Shown: piece after piece, positions 1 to 8,698 of the stretch
How the letters are laid out: the number at the start of each line of letters is the position of its first letter
Numbering within the stretch: position 1 is the first letter of the stretch
Assembly: GCF_051465645.1 (NCBI RefSeq)
Contig: NZ_CP195790.1
Span: 5,146,001-5,210,000 of the forward strand
DNA from: Planctomicrobium sp051465645
GTDB lineage: Bacteria > Planctomycetota > Planctomycetia > Planctomycetales > Planctomycetaceae
Direction: 5' to 3'
DNA: 64,000 bases
Program-made: the position numbers and the translations under genes
Notes under the pieces: model-generated
Told to the model about the DNA's origin: nothing
What the model saw: only the letters and a program-made list of their open reading frames with translations
The model's database searches: none

Positions 1-1704
1 AGGGAATCCCTTGCCGTTGTTCAGAAATGGAACACCATGCGGCCAATAGATCCAGAATGCTTTTCCAACCAGCAGGCGACGTGGGACAGTTTCATGTCCT
101 GCGTCCCAAAGTCGGCTGTCGTTGCTCTGAGGGCTGTTGTCACCGAATGCAAGGAAGTGATCTTCCGGAATGACGAGTGTTCGTTCGCCAAGTTCACGTG
201 AAAAGTTGGCGTATGTCTCGGCCCATGCTCCTGGGTTGTTCATGTGAAGTTCAAGTTGATTGGCAAGATGCTGGAAGTTCTTCCCCGGTTGCCCGATGCG
301 ATAGTAAATGTCGCGTTCGAGATTCAGATTGCTGATCTTTGCAGTGATTCCTGATGCCGCAATTCCGACAGGAGTCAGATCTTGATCCGTTGGAAACGGG
401 TTCCCGGTGGCCCCGTTATGTTGCAGATCCGCACCTTCCCCGAATGGAATCAGGCGATCGTTGACCCACAGGCAGAGACGGTCGTCGACATTCGCAAAGG
501 CAATTTGGAACTTCCCTTTTCCCTTGATCGGAGTGGAGGCCTTGGCCAACTCTCGAATCCGCTCATTGAGCTGGGAATTCACTTCCTCCAGAACGGCCTC
601 TCCGGTGGCTGCGTTGATGCGGCAGCGATACCAGGCCGTCCCTTCACAAAGTTCAATTGTGAACTCCGACTTGTCTGTGACGTCGGAAATTTCCAGTTGG
701 AAGTTAATGGTGAGATCTGGCACCCAATATGCGCCGTAATCGATCCCTTCAGGTGTGGCTGCATCGAACGGGCGGTCCCCGTAACTTGCGTTATAGCCGC
801 AGAAATCCCCAATCAGGCGGGGCTCTGGAGTGATTGGCAAATTGTGCTCAGCCGCCCGCCAGTGTTTCGGCATTGGGAAAAAGTGGCGGTATCGCAGCCA
901 GTTCGGGCTGCTTTGTTGCTCTTTGGTGATGGAGTAGCTGCGCTCAGTCTCGTCGCGTTTCCAGCCTTCAGGAGTATCTGACCACTGACCGATTGTCCCG
1001 TTGTCAGACGTCACCATGTTTTCCCAGCGTTCAGGCCAGCCAGCTTTCAGGAGGCTCTGTGCAGGGTGTGTGTCGTCATAAACTGGGATCTGCAAGGTGC
1101 GCTGTTTTGCAGGGGCTTTGCGTAGAATGACTTCCCGCTGGTTGTCTTCAAGCCGGTAGAGATCCCCGTTGCGGATTCGAATCGATTCCCCGGGCAACCC
1201 GACCAGACGTTTGATGTAATTCGTTTGTGGTTCTGCAGGGTATTTGAAAACGAAGACGTCCCAACGGTCTGGTTCACTGAATTCATAAGTGAATTTGTTG
1301 ACCAGAATTCGATCGCCATTGAATGCGAGATCGTCGAGAATCTGCTTGTTGTCTGCGCCGCAGTTATCGCAGACGGCTCCACGAAGACGAATGTTTGTCA
1401 TCAGGTAGCCGGTCTCAGGCACAACCTCATGACTCGCGCCGACAACGACGCGGTGACCGCACTGCGTACAGTCTGTTTCCTTATGGCGACCATAGAGGGT
1501 CGGAGCCATGGACCCAGTCGGAATCACGAATGCTTCGGCTTCAAAGGTGCGGAACAGAAAAGCCAGCACAAAGGCGAACAGGATCGACTCGATGGTGTCT
1601 CGAGTTCCTTCCTGATGCTTTTCCTTCTTCTTGGCTTTTGTTTTATCCGTCTCTTGCGCCGACTCCTGCTCAGTCGGGGTCGGAGCTTTATCAGTTTGAG
1701 GCAT
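1..1704 (-). CDS. lepB: Signal peptidase I, planctomycete long form (3' end outside window)
   Basis: Membrane-bound serine protease that removes signal peptides from exported proteins. The 568 codons read open to position 1, so the C-terminus is missing. The start is ATG at 1704. A charged N-terminus (about residues 1-35) is followed by one membrane segment (about 38-52). The catalytic Ser is in PTGSMAPTL (Ser65) and the general base Lys in GDRILVNKF (Lys137). The box D region YIKRLVGLPGE and the box E region GDNSPQSSDSRLW (about residue 515) are present. Two additions are unusual. A CxxC pair (CTQC, Cys79/82) and a second pair (CDNC, Cys112/115) sit between Ser and Lys and look like a zinc ribbon. 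About 300 residues with beta-rich character are inserted between boxes D and E. E. coli LepB is 324 aa, so this protein is much larger. Family assignment is firm; the roles of the insertions are unknown. Confidence 0.93.
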   Translation of the reverse strand, partial: MPQTDKAPTPTEQESAQETDKTKAKKKEKHQEGTRDTIESILFAFVLAFLFRTFEAEAFVIPTGSMAPTLYGRHKETDCTQCGHRVVVGASHEVVPETGYLMTNIRLRGAVCDNCGADNKQILDDLAFNGDRILVNKFTYEFSEPDRWDVFVFKYPAEPQTNYIKRLVGLPGESIRIRNGDLYRLEDNQREVILRKAPAKQRTLQIPVYDDTHPAQSLLKAGWPERWENMVTSDNGTIGQWSDTPEGWKRDETERSYSITKEQQSSPNWLRYRHFFPMPKHWRAAEHNLPITPEPRLIGDFCGYNASYGDRPFDAATPEGIDYGAYWVPDLTINFQLEISDVTDKSEFTIELCEGTAWYRCRINAATGEAVLEEVNSQLNERIRELAKASTPIKGKGKFQIAFANVDDRLCLWVNDRLIPFGEGADLQHNGATGNPFPTDQDLTPVGIAASGITAKISNLNLERDIYYRIGQPGKNFQHLANQLELHMNNPGAWAETYANFSRELGERTLVIPEDHFLAFGDNSPQSNDSRLWDAGHETVPRRLLVGKAFWIYWPHGVPFLNNGKGFP

Positions 1705-2077
1705 TGCTGCGGTATTCCTGAACAATTCTCGCGGAAAAACGGACAGTTGTCCTCAGGGAACTCCACCTGCACTCCGCGACATGTGACGCAGCTCTGGCGA
1801 TGTGGGTGCAATGACTGGAGCAGCCATGTTCTCAATGGCTTACGGCCCCAGAATTTGCTTCCCGGAAGTCCCCAACATCATATGCGTTTTAAGACCAACT
1901 CAAAAGGCGACTCCGTTTTCAGTCGGATTGTCGGTTTGAAACAGTCGTCGTCGGTTATTCTTGTTTGGTTTTATTTCTTTCAGGGTAATGGTTTGTGTGG
2001 ATTGTCTGGTTGCTGTTTGTGAAGCAGGAACACTTCCCGCGACGTCGACAAAAGTCCCTGACACACAGAGTCTTCAG
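1705..2077. other. Intergenic region, no gene recognised
   Basis: This stretch lies between two minus-strand genes. Open frames cross it on both strands, but none has a family signature. A cysteine-containing minus-strand frame near 1720-1835 runs into lepB in another frame and looks like chance. A promoter for lepB is probably here but no clear -35/-10 pair was found. Confidence 0.5.
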
Positions 2078-2650
2078 TCAAAATGAAAGAGGAAGTTGTC
2101 CAAGAACTGGAACGCCCCCGTGTCGAGCCTGTTGTCGCTGCTGTTCCGTGGCAATCGGTGGGTTGCTCGCGATGGTGCGTACATGCACTTCAAGTTCTTC
2201 GCGAAACGTTAGACCCGGAAGGTTGTCAGGGAGTTCCGATGCAGCGATGTCGGAGAGTTTCTGAAGCAGTTGTAATGAACGTAACGCGTGGCGTTTCGCT
2301 CCGACCGGCTTTTGCTCCAGACATTTGACTCCACATGCTGCGAGTTTGATTAACGCCTTTGTGAAATCAGCGAGCGGCCCACGTCGGCCGAGAACAATCC
2401 AGTCACCCTCCCAGGCTTCATGCGCTTCCCAGTAATACCCATGCTGAAACAGTCTGGCTCCGTTCTTCCAGATGGGTGTCTGTGAAGCGGCATCCGGAGG
2501 CAGCCCTTGTTCCGAGGGACTGTGATTTCCGGTGCTCTCAGGAAGGGAGTTTCCGGACCGATGAGGGTGTGTTGTCAGACCTGAAACGTACGTGTAGTGC
2601 GGCAAATACTGCGAGTCATCAGTCTGTTCTGGGAGCGAATCGGGAAACAT
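2078..2650 (-). CDS. DUF309 domain protein
   Basis: Small helical protein of the DUF309 family; its biochemical role is not known. The domain signature is the stretch LFQHGYYWEAHEAWEGDW (about residues 69-86), matching the family's conserved EAHE-W helix. It is followed by a helical segment with ALIKLAACGVKCL. Upstream of the domain is YLPHYTYVSG..THPHRSG, which resembles an N-terminal motif found in planctomycete members. I start it at ATG 2650 (190 aa) because AAAGG lies six bases upstream. In-frame ATGs at 2674 and 2716 are alternatives. It overlaps no neighbour and points toward lepB. Confidence 0.8.
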   Translation of the reverse strand: MFPDSLPEQTDDSQYLPHYTYVSGLTTHPHRSGNSLPESTGNHSPSEQGLPPDAASQTPIWKNGARLFQHGYYWEAHEAWEGDWIVLGRRGPLADFTKALIKLAACGVKCLEQKPVGAKRHALRSLQLLQKLSDIAASELPDNLPGLTFREELEVHVRTIASNPPIATEQQRQQARHGGVPVLGQLPLSF

Positions 2651-2787
2651 GGCAGCCTTTCGCGTCACCGACATTGACCGAATTTTCGAGGGTGAGTTAC
2701 ATCCCTTGTGGGACAAATACGGAATTTTTTGATGATCTCAATTGGATCATCGTTTTGAATCATACCAGTCGGGCAATTGAGTTGTGT

Positions 2788-3564
2788 ATGAAACGGTCTC
2801 TTCTCAGAAACAGTCGGATAGCCTGTCTACTGACAGCTGTTATGGCGGTCGGCTGCGCAACTGGGTCAACATCGAATACAGCGAGAACCTGTACCGAACA
2901 ATTGTTGCTGGCAAATGCAATTGATCAGTCTCTGGACAAAGTGAGCTTCACGAACTTTGCAGGTACAAATGTGTTCCTGCAGGATAAGTATATTGAGTGC
3001 GTCGACAAGAATTATGTCATCGCGTCGACACGGCATCGCTTGCTGGCTGCGGGAGCTCATCTCGTTGATTCCGCCGATAAAGCAGATGTTGTACTCGAAA
3101 TGAGATCCGGGGCGGTGGGGACGAATTCAGATACCGCATTCATCGGAACTCCAGAAATTGCATTACCGGGAATGCTGACGATTCCTGAAGTCAAAATCGC
3201 TGAACGTCGGAAACAACAGGCAATTGCCAAACTCGGGATGGTGGCGATCGATCCGAAGACGAATGCCGTGCTGGGAACCGGTGGGACAACATTGTCGTCC
3301 TCGATTGACAGTAACTGGTTTGTCGCAGGTGTTGGCCCTTATCAGACAGGGGCCCTGAAGAACGAAGTTCAGAACTCGACAACCGGTGCTGCGGCTCGCC
3401 AACAGGGACATATCCCGGTGCGAGTTGCGTTCTCAAGCCCTCCGAAATTGCCAACTGACTCGCCAACACAGATCGCAACGGACGTCCCTGCTGGAGAACC
3501 GGCTGCGAAGTCTCAAATCAAACCGGCCGGTCATACGGACGAAGGGGCTGCCTGGGCCAAGTAA
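2788..3564 (+). CDS. Putative lipoprotein, DUF6655-like
   Basis: 258-aa predicted lipoprotein. The N-terminus MKRSLLRNSRIACLLTAVMAVGC is a type II signal peptide with the lipobox AVGC (Cys23). The mature part begins with a TSNTARTCTEQLLLANAID segment and contains VVLEMRSGAVGT and IALPG, a pattern I recall from planctomycete DUF6655 proteins. That family name comes from memory and was not searched. No enzymatic motif is visible. The open frame extends about 100 codons upstream, but ATG 2788 is preferred because it places the signal peptide at the N-terminus. A hairpin terminator follows at 3611. Confidence 0.75.
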   Translation: MKRSLLRNSRIACLLTAVMAVGCATGSTSNTARTCTEQLLLANAIDQSLDKVSFTNFAGTNVFLQDKYIECVDKNYVIASTRHRLLAAGAHLVDSADKADVVLEMRSGAVGTNSDTAFIGTPEIALPGMLTIPEVKIAERRKQQAIAKLGMVAIDPKTNAVLGTGGTTLSSSIDSNWFVAGVGPYQTGALKNEVQNSTTGAAARQQGHIPVRVAFSSPPKLPTDSPTQIATDVPAGEPAAKSQIKPAGHTDEGAAWAK

Positions 3565-3610
3565 GACGCCCACTGAGCTTGTGAGTCGGCTGAGAAATTT
3601 CGATCGCCTT

Positions 3611-3645
3611 TCAGGGCACTGAGCGAGTCTCGGTGCCCTGATTTC
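3611..3645 (+). terminator. Rho-independent terminator after the lipoprotein gene
   Basis: Arms 3611-3623 (TCAGGGCACTGAG) and 3629-3641 (CTCGGTGCCCTGA) pair over 13 bp with one T-G wobble and a 5-nt loop. A short T run (ATTTCG) follows. Confidence 0.7.
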
Positions 3646-4301
3646 GTTTGGTGCAGGTGTCGTTGCGTGCTGGAATGGGTGGCGATTTCGTTGATTTTTC
3701 AAGTGACGTGGAATCTCTCTGATCAGTGGTCTTCTTGCAAATTCATCGTGCCATAACGCTGGTTGATGACACGCGATTGAATTGCCCGTCCATGTGTCGC
3801 TTCGATGTCGATTCAGATCTTTGGGCGACTCGGATTTGCCCCTCTTTTACTATGTTTTCACAGCGTGAAGGCCATCAGAACCCGACTTGAAATTGAGCCA
3901 TCGTGTGCCATTCAAACCTGTCGTTTTGCTGGGATCAATGACGTACACACTCGCATCGGAATTTACTTGGAAATGCGTGCTTTGCCGTGCCGGAACTGCC
4001 AGAAGAGAGTGCATCAGAACGGCTCGGAAAATTGCTGTCGAATTCTCAATTCGGATTTGCCGATCTATAATTCTTAGAGCCGGCACGTAATTTGGTCCTC
4101 ACATGACAGTCAGAGATCATCACGAAAGCTGATCGCATTCGGACTTCAGGTTTCAATGCAACAGTCGTTGGACATTCGTAAGTGAATAGGCATGGGCTGG
4201 AAGAGTTTGAATGAGTGATCCATCTTGCTCCAGTATGGAGCGAATATGGATTGTTCGATATTGCTAGTTCAGCGGATCTAGATCAGGAAAATGGTGTTGT
4301 C
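3646..4301. other. Intergenic region upstream of gmd
   Basis: About 650 bases without a recognisable gene. Short open frames exist on both strands at 3805-4090 but mirror each other and show no family features. The promoter for the gmd-fcl pair is expected here; no convincing consensus was identified. Confidence 0.45.
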
Positions 4302-5390
4302 TTGTCAAAGAAAGCTCTTATCACTGGCGTCACAGGACAGGACGGAGCGTACCTCGCTGAATTGCTTTTAAATAAAGGGTACGAGGTTCACGGAATCAAA
4401 CGCCGTGTCTCGCTTTTTAATACCGACAGAATTGACCATTTGTATCAGGAGCCGCATGAAGAGGACCGTCAGTTCATTCTTCATTATGGTGACCTGACGG
4501 ATGCATCGAACCTCATTCGGATTGTGCAACAGGTTCAACCGGACGAGATTTATAATCTCGGGGCTCAAAGCCATGTTGCCGTGTCGTTTGAATGCCCTGA
4601 GTACACTGCAAACTGCGATGCACTCGGGACACTGCGTCTGCTCGAAGCGATTCGTATTCTCGGTCTGGAAAAGAAGACTCGATTTTATCAGGCGTCCACA
4701 TCTGAGTTGTACGGAAAAGTACATCAGATTCCTCAGACCGAAGAGACACCATTTTATCCACGCTCTCCATATGGAGTGGCGAAGCTGTATGCCTATTGGA
4801 TTGTGAAGAATTATCGCGAGTCTTATGGCATGTTCGCGTGTAATGGCATTTTGTTTAACCATGAGTCTCCGATTCGTGGGGAGACATTTGTTACGAGAAA
4901 AATCACTCGTGCTCTTGCTCGAATTAAGCTTGGGCTGCAGCCGTGTCTTTATCTTGGAAACATGGACGCACTTCGCGACTGGGGACATGCTCGCGACTAT
5001 GTGGAAATGCAATGGATGATGCTGCAACAGGACAATCCGGATGACTTTGTCATCGCAACCGGGGTGCAGCATTCTGTTCGCGACTTTGTGACGATTGCAG
5101 CCAGCTATCTTGATATCGATGTCGAATGGCAGGGATCCGGCTTGGATGAGAAGGGAATCGACACCAATACTGGCGAGGTGATTGTTGCGGTCGATCCTCG
5201 CTATTTCCGTCCAACTGAGGTGGAAACATTGCTGGGTGACCCATCCAAAGCCCGTCGTGAGTTGGGATGGGTGCCTCAAATTACATTCGCAGAGCTGGTT
5301 CGTGAAATGGTCGAATCGGATCTGGCGATTGCAAAGCGTGATGAGTTAGTCAACAAGGCTGGTTACAGATCGTTTGATCATCATGAATAA
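4302..5390 (+). CDS. gmd: GDP-mannose 4,6-dehydratase
   Basis: NAD(P)-dependent short-chain dehydrogenase converting GDP-D-mannose to GDP-4-keto-6-deoxy-D-mannose, the first step to GDP-L-fucose. The nucleotide-binding motif GVTGQDGAYL is at the N-terminus. The catalytic set is visible as STSELYG and the YxxxK pair in SPYGVAKLYAYW. Substrate-binding stretches NHESPIRGETFVTRKI and DALRDWGHARDYV are typical of Gmd. I choose the TTG at 4302 (362 aa, starting SKKALITGVTG) because it matches the usual family N-terminus. A GTG at 4215 would add 29 residues. The stop overlaps the start of fcl, so the two are cotranscribed. Confidence 0.93.
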   Translation: MSKKALITGVTGQDGAYLAELLLNKGYEVHGIKRRVSLFNTDRIDHLYQEPHEEDRQFILHYGDLTDASNLIRIVQQVQPDEIYNLGAQSHVAVSFECPEYTANCDALGTLRLLEAIRILGLEKKTRFYQASTSELYGKVHQIPQTEETPFYPRSPYGVAKLYAYWIVKNYRESYGMFACNGILFNHESPIRGETFVTRKITRALARIKLGLQPCLYLGNMDALRDWGHARDYVEMQWMMLQQDNPDDFVIATGVQHSVRDFVTIAASYLDIDVEWQGSGLDEKGIDTNTGEVIVAVDPRYFRPTEVETLLGDPSKARRELGWVPQITFAELVREMVESDLAIAKRDELVNKAGYRSFDHHE

Positions 5391-6360
5391 ATCGTCTCGG
5401 ATTTATGTTGCAGGACATCGCGGATTAGTTGGCTCGGCCATTATTCGTAGACTTAAAGATCTCGGGTTCACAAACCTGCTGCAACCAACGCGTCAGGAGC
5501 TGGATTTAACATGTCAGGCCGACACAATTGCCTGGTTTCAGGAGAAACAGCCAGAGTACGTTTTTCTTGCAGCAGCTAAAGTCGGTGGGATTTTGGCGAA
5601 TAGCACTTATCCCGCCGATTTTATTCGCGAGAACCTTCTGATTCAGACGAACGTGATCAGCGGTGCTTTTTGTGCTGAGGCAAAGAAACTGATATTCCTC
5701 GGGTCGTCCTGCATCTATCCGAAGTTTGCCCCGCAACCGATTCAGGAATCCGCTCTCTTGACGGGGCCATTGGAACCAACGAACCAATGGTATGCGATCG
5801 CCAAGATCTCAGGCCTGATGATGTGTCAGGCGTATCGTCGGCAGTACGGGTTCAACGCAATCTCGGTCATGCCAACAAACCTGTATGGACCCGGCGATAA
5901 CTTTGATCTGGTGAATTCACATGTTCTCCCAGCGTTGATCCGTAAGTTTCATACGGCGAAAACAAATGGGGATCCAAGTGTGGTGGTCTGGGGAACAGGC
6001 ACACCTCGTCGTGAATTTCTGCATGTGGATGATCTGGCTGACGCCGTGATCTTTCTCGCAGAGAACTATGACGAAGAAGAACTCGTCAATATTGGACCGG
6101 GCTACGATGTCACCATTGCCGAACTCGCAGAGATGGTGAAAGAGATCGTCGGGTATCAGGGGACGATTCTGTTTGACGAATCAAAACCAGATGGCACACC
6201 ACGGAAGCTGATGGATTCCTCCAGACTTTCAAGCCTCGGATGGAAGCCTAAACGTAATTTGTGTGAAGGGCTGCAGTCGACCTACGAATGGTTCCTGTCC
6301 CAGACGGAAAGCAATGCGAATGCAATCCGTTGGGAAAGCGAAGTTCCTGTGTCTGCTTAG
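5383..6360 (+). CDS. fcl: GDP-L-fucose synthase
   Basis: Epimerase/reductase that turns GDP-4-keto-6-deoxymannose into GDP-L-fucose. It begins at ATG 5383, inside the last codons of gmd. The motif GHRGLVGSAI binds the dinucleotide. GSSCIYPKFAPQPIQESALL and the YxxxK pair in NQWYAIAKISG carry the catalytic Ser, Tyr and Lys. PTNLYGPGDNFDL and the WGTGTPRREFLHVDDLA segment are characteristic of the family. At 325 aa it has normal length. With gmd it supplies activated fucose for surface glycans. Confidence 0.94.
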   Translation: MNKSSRIYVAGHRGLVGSAIIRRLKDLGFTNLLQPTRQELDLTCQADTIAWFQEKQPEYVFLAAAKVGGILANSTYPADFIRENLLIQTNVISGAFCAEAKKLIFLGSSCIYPKFAPQPIQESALLTGPLEPTNQWYAIAKISGLMMCQAYRRQYGFNAISVMPTNLYGPGDNFDLVNSHVLPALIRKFHTAKTNGDPSVVVWGTGTPRREFLHVDDLADAVIFLAENYDEEELVNIGPGYDVTIAELAEMVKEIVGYQGTILFDESKPDGTPRKLMDSSRLSSLGWKPKRNLCEGLQSTYEWFLSQTESNANAIRWESEVPVSA

Positions 6361-6371
6361 TCCGCTATGGT

Positions 6372-6647
6372 CTATGGAATGACGTCATCCAAAAGCGAGA
6401 TTCCCACGACCTGGGATTTCTGGACAAGAACGCGGGTGCGATTGATGTTGATCCCGTGTCGGACTGCTTCGATGATGTATTGATCTCGGGTCGTGCTCGA
6501 ATCCCTGAGGTCATGAGCATCCGCGTCTTCCAGAATGAGATACTGAGAGTCTTCACCTGTCAGTATACCCAGGTAGACGTAGGGAGAAATCAGATCGAGA
6601 ACGACAAGTTGTCCGACGAACTCGTTGATGACGTCTGAACTGTTCAC
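6372..6647 (-). CDS. Small conserved protein, possible Sm-like fold
   Basis: 91-aa protein starting at GTG 6647 with AAGGA six bases upstream. Its start overlaps the stop of the transglutaminase gene (GTGA), so it is the last gene of the MoxR operon. The sequence contains FVGQLVVLDLISPYVYLG, then LILEDADAHDLRD, then RTRVLVQKSQVVGISLLDD. This alternation of short beta strands with a central acidic DADAHDLRD turn resembles small beta-barrel (LSm-type) proteins and is familiar from other planctomycetes. The fold is an inference and no function is proposed. Confidence 0.7.
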   Translation of the reverse strand: MNSSDVINEFVGQLVVLDLISPYVYLGILTGEDSQYLILEDADAHDLRDSSTTRDQYIIEAVRHGININRTRVLVQKSQVVGISLLDDVIP

Positions 6648-8698
6648 GAGAGTCCTTTTGTCTTCGCAGCCAGATTCTTCCGCCGCAGTTGCAGATCATG
6701 GAGATCTGTTTCGCCTGGTGAAGAATCGCAGTTGAATCTCAGGCTTGCATAGTCACGGTACCATGTCGCCAAATCCTGCGACGTTGTCAAGTTTCGCTCT
6801 TTTTCAATTCTTGTGGCAAACGTCAGAACCGACTCGGAAATACGCCTGGAAAATCCATGGCGTTTCAACACGTGGTCCATTCGAAGCCGCTCTTTTGCCA
6901 GTGGGTGGGCATCTCGAAGCAGATTGAAACTGGGAGAATATCGCTTCCACCCAATTCCCAATGCAAGGATGAACAAAACCGAGATACCAACAATGACCGA
7001 AGTTGTCCGAAGCAGCAGGATCATTTGATTCCAGAAGTCTGCAGAACTCAATTCGTTCAGCAGACGTCGAAATTGGATAGTGATTGCGTCCTTCCATGCC
7101 TCAAAAAATCCCGATTGAGATGATATTGGAATGCCGTTGCCTGGGGTTGCTTCGACTGTTTTCCAGCATTGTTCTTCAACGTCATATGCTTCCGCCCAGG
7201 CGTGTGCATCTTCGTTTCTTACGATCCATTCGCCATTGATCTGGTTCTGATTGGAAACAACAAAGCCTGTCACGTATCGCGCCGGAATCCCCTGTAATCG
7301 CAACAGGATGACTGCGGATGTCGCGAAGTATTCACAGTGAGCAGGCATTCGTTTCATCAGAAAGTGATCCAGGCGATCCACTTCGGCGATCAGATCATGT
7401 TCGATCGAATACTTGAACTCGTTCTGAAGGAATTCCGTGACTGCGTTGATCTTTGCTGTAGAAGTGCGGTGAGGTTTTCCAATCGCATTCGCAAGGTCTT
7501 CAACATATGGCGAAATCTCATCCGGAACCTGAAGATAGATGGGATTGATCTCGTTCCAGGGAACCTTGGGAAGGGTTCCGGTATGAATCGTGTAAGTTGC
7601 TCGACTGTTCTCGCTATCTCTGCGGATTGTGCCTCCTGTTGACATGTAGATCAGAAGGGAATGGCAAGTCAGCTGATATGTATTGAGCGGCATGAAGCAG
7701 TTCCCGCGGATCTGCTTCTCAAGTACGTCAATCACCATCTCTTTCGATTGCTGTGACGTGTTTTTCGCTATGAGAAACTGTTGCTGGCTGCCATTTTCAT
7801 CTGCATCATTCGATCCTCGTCCAACCGAGGGGATGATCGGGCGTTTCTCGCCTGTCATGTGCCATCGATTCCCCCGAAAGTAGTCGAAGACGATCCCTCG
7901 CAGGTAATCAGGGCGATCAGTCGATCTGATTGTCAGGGCAATATCTCGATTTCCGAACTGCCTGATCGAGGAGACATCAGACAGGCCGCCTGTTCCCGAA
8001 AAGCCCTGACTTGTGTTGAACTGGTCCTTGGAAAAGAGAAGGTTGCTGACGAATCGTTCGAGCTGGTTTCCGTATTTTTGAAACAGGTTGGAGACGCGTT
8101 GACTGGTGTAAAGAGAGGTCGTAAGAACGATTCCAATCAGGCAAAATCGCAGCCATCCTTCATGATGACCATTCTTCTGAAGAACTCTGACTCGACTTGA
8201 TGCTGCGAAGAAGACCCAGCAAGCCAGGTAGATCATGTTGATGGACACGATTGTCGCGCGGTCATTTGTTGATACGCGGACATCTTCGGAAAGGACGATG
8301 CCAATGCTGGAAATGGCCAGGAACCAGATCGGGAGACGGTAGCTGTATGACTTCAGAAACAGCATGGCCAATTGCATCGTGATGCAGGCGCAGGCGATTT
8401 CGTATGCTCCTTCGGTCCCAATGAATCCCTTCGCCGAAAAGTCATGAATGACGAATCTGCTGCGATAGAGATAGAACGCCATGATGGACAGCCCGACCAT
8501 CAGGGCAGGAACTCTGATCTGGAGGCGGAACTGAGGTGCAAACCATCCTGCCAGTGCAAGAGCAGTGACAGGGAGCGGGCAGGGTTGAATCAGTGTCGCC
8601 AGGCAGAAGTTCTGGATGAGAATCAGAATGACTGCTGCTGTTCTCTGGAGATTCGGCAGTCGTCTGATGCCAAACCAGTCGTCATTTACAGTGGACAT
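6644..8698 (-). CDS. Membrane-anchored transglutaminase-like protein (TgpA type)
   Basis: 684-aa protein with several membrane segments in the first 210 residues, an extracytoplasmic region, a transglutaminase-like cysteine-peptidase domain, and another membrane segment near residues 570-595 (TSVIVGISVLFILALGIGW). The catalytic Cys is in HCEYFATSAVILLR and the His in RNEDAHAWAEAY. The third acidic position lies near TVEATPG, where many homologues have DPTP. The order MoxR-DUF58-transglutaminase is a widespread conserved cluster. It overlaps both the DUF58 gene upstream and the small gene downstream, so the four genes form one operon. Substrate is unknown. Confidence 0.9.
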   Translation of the reverse strand: MSTVNDDWFGIRRLPNLQRTAAVILILIQNFCLATLIQPCPLPVTALALAGWFAPQFRLQIRVPALMVGLSIMAFYLYRSRFVIHDFSAKGFIGTEGAYEIACACITMQLAMLFLKSYSYRLPIWFLAISSIGIVLSEDVRVSTNDRATIVSINMIYLACWVFFAASSRVRVLQKNGHHEGWLRFCLIGIVLTTSLYTSQRVSNLFQKYGNQLERFVSNLLFSKDQFNTSQGFSGTGGLSDVSSIRQFGNRDIALTIRSTDRPDYLRGIVFDYFRGNRWHMTGEKRPIIPSVGRGSNDADENGSQQQFLIAKNTSQQSKEMVIDVLEKQIRGNCFMPLNTYQLTCHSLLIYMSTGGTIRRDSENSRATYTIHTGTLPKVPWNEINPIYLQVPDEISPYVEDLANAIGKPHRTSTAKINAVTEFLQNEFKYSIEHDLIAEVDRLDHFLMKRMPAHCEYFATSAVILLRLQGIPARYVTGFVVSNQNQINGEWIVRNEDAHAWAEAYDVEEQCWKTVEATPGNGIPISSQSGFFEAWKDAITIQFRRLLNELSSADFWNQMILLLRTTSVIVGISVLFILALGIGWKRYSPSFNLLRDAHPLAKERLRMDHVLKRHGFSRRISESVLTFATRIEKERNLTTSQDLATWYRDYASLRFNCDSSPGETDLHDLQLRRKNLAAKTKGLS

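Noticed and set aside
1225..2022. 265-codon plus-strand frame opposite the signal peptidase gene
   Set aside because: The opposite strand has clear signal peptidase motifs in frame; this frame has no family signal and reads through the lepB start.
4368..5279. 303-codon minus-strand frame opposite gmd
   Set aside because: It mirrors a strongly conserved Gmd coding frame and has no protein family features.
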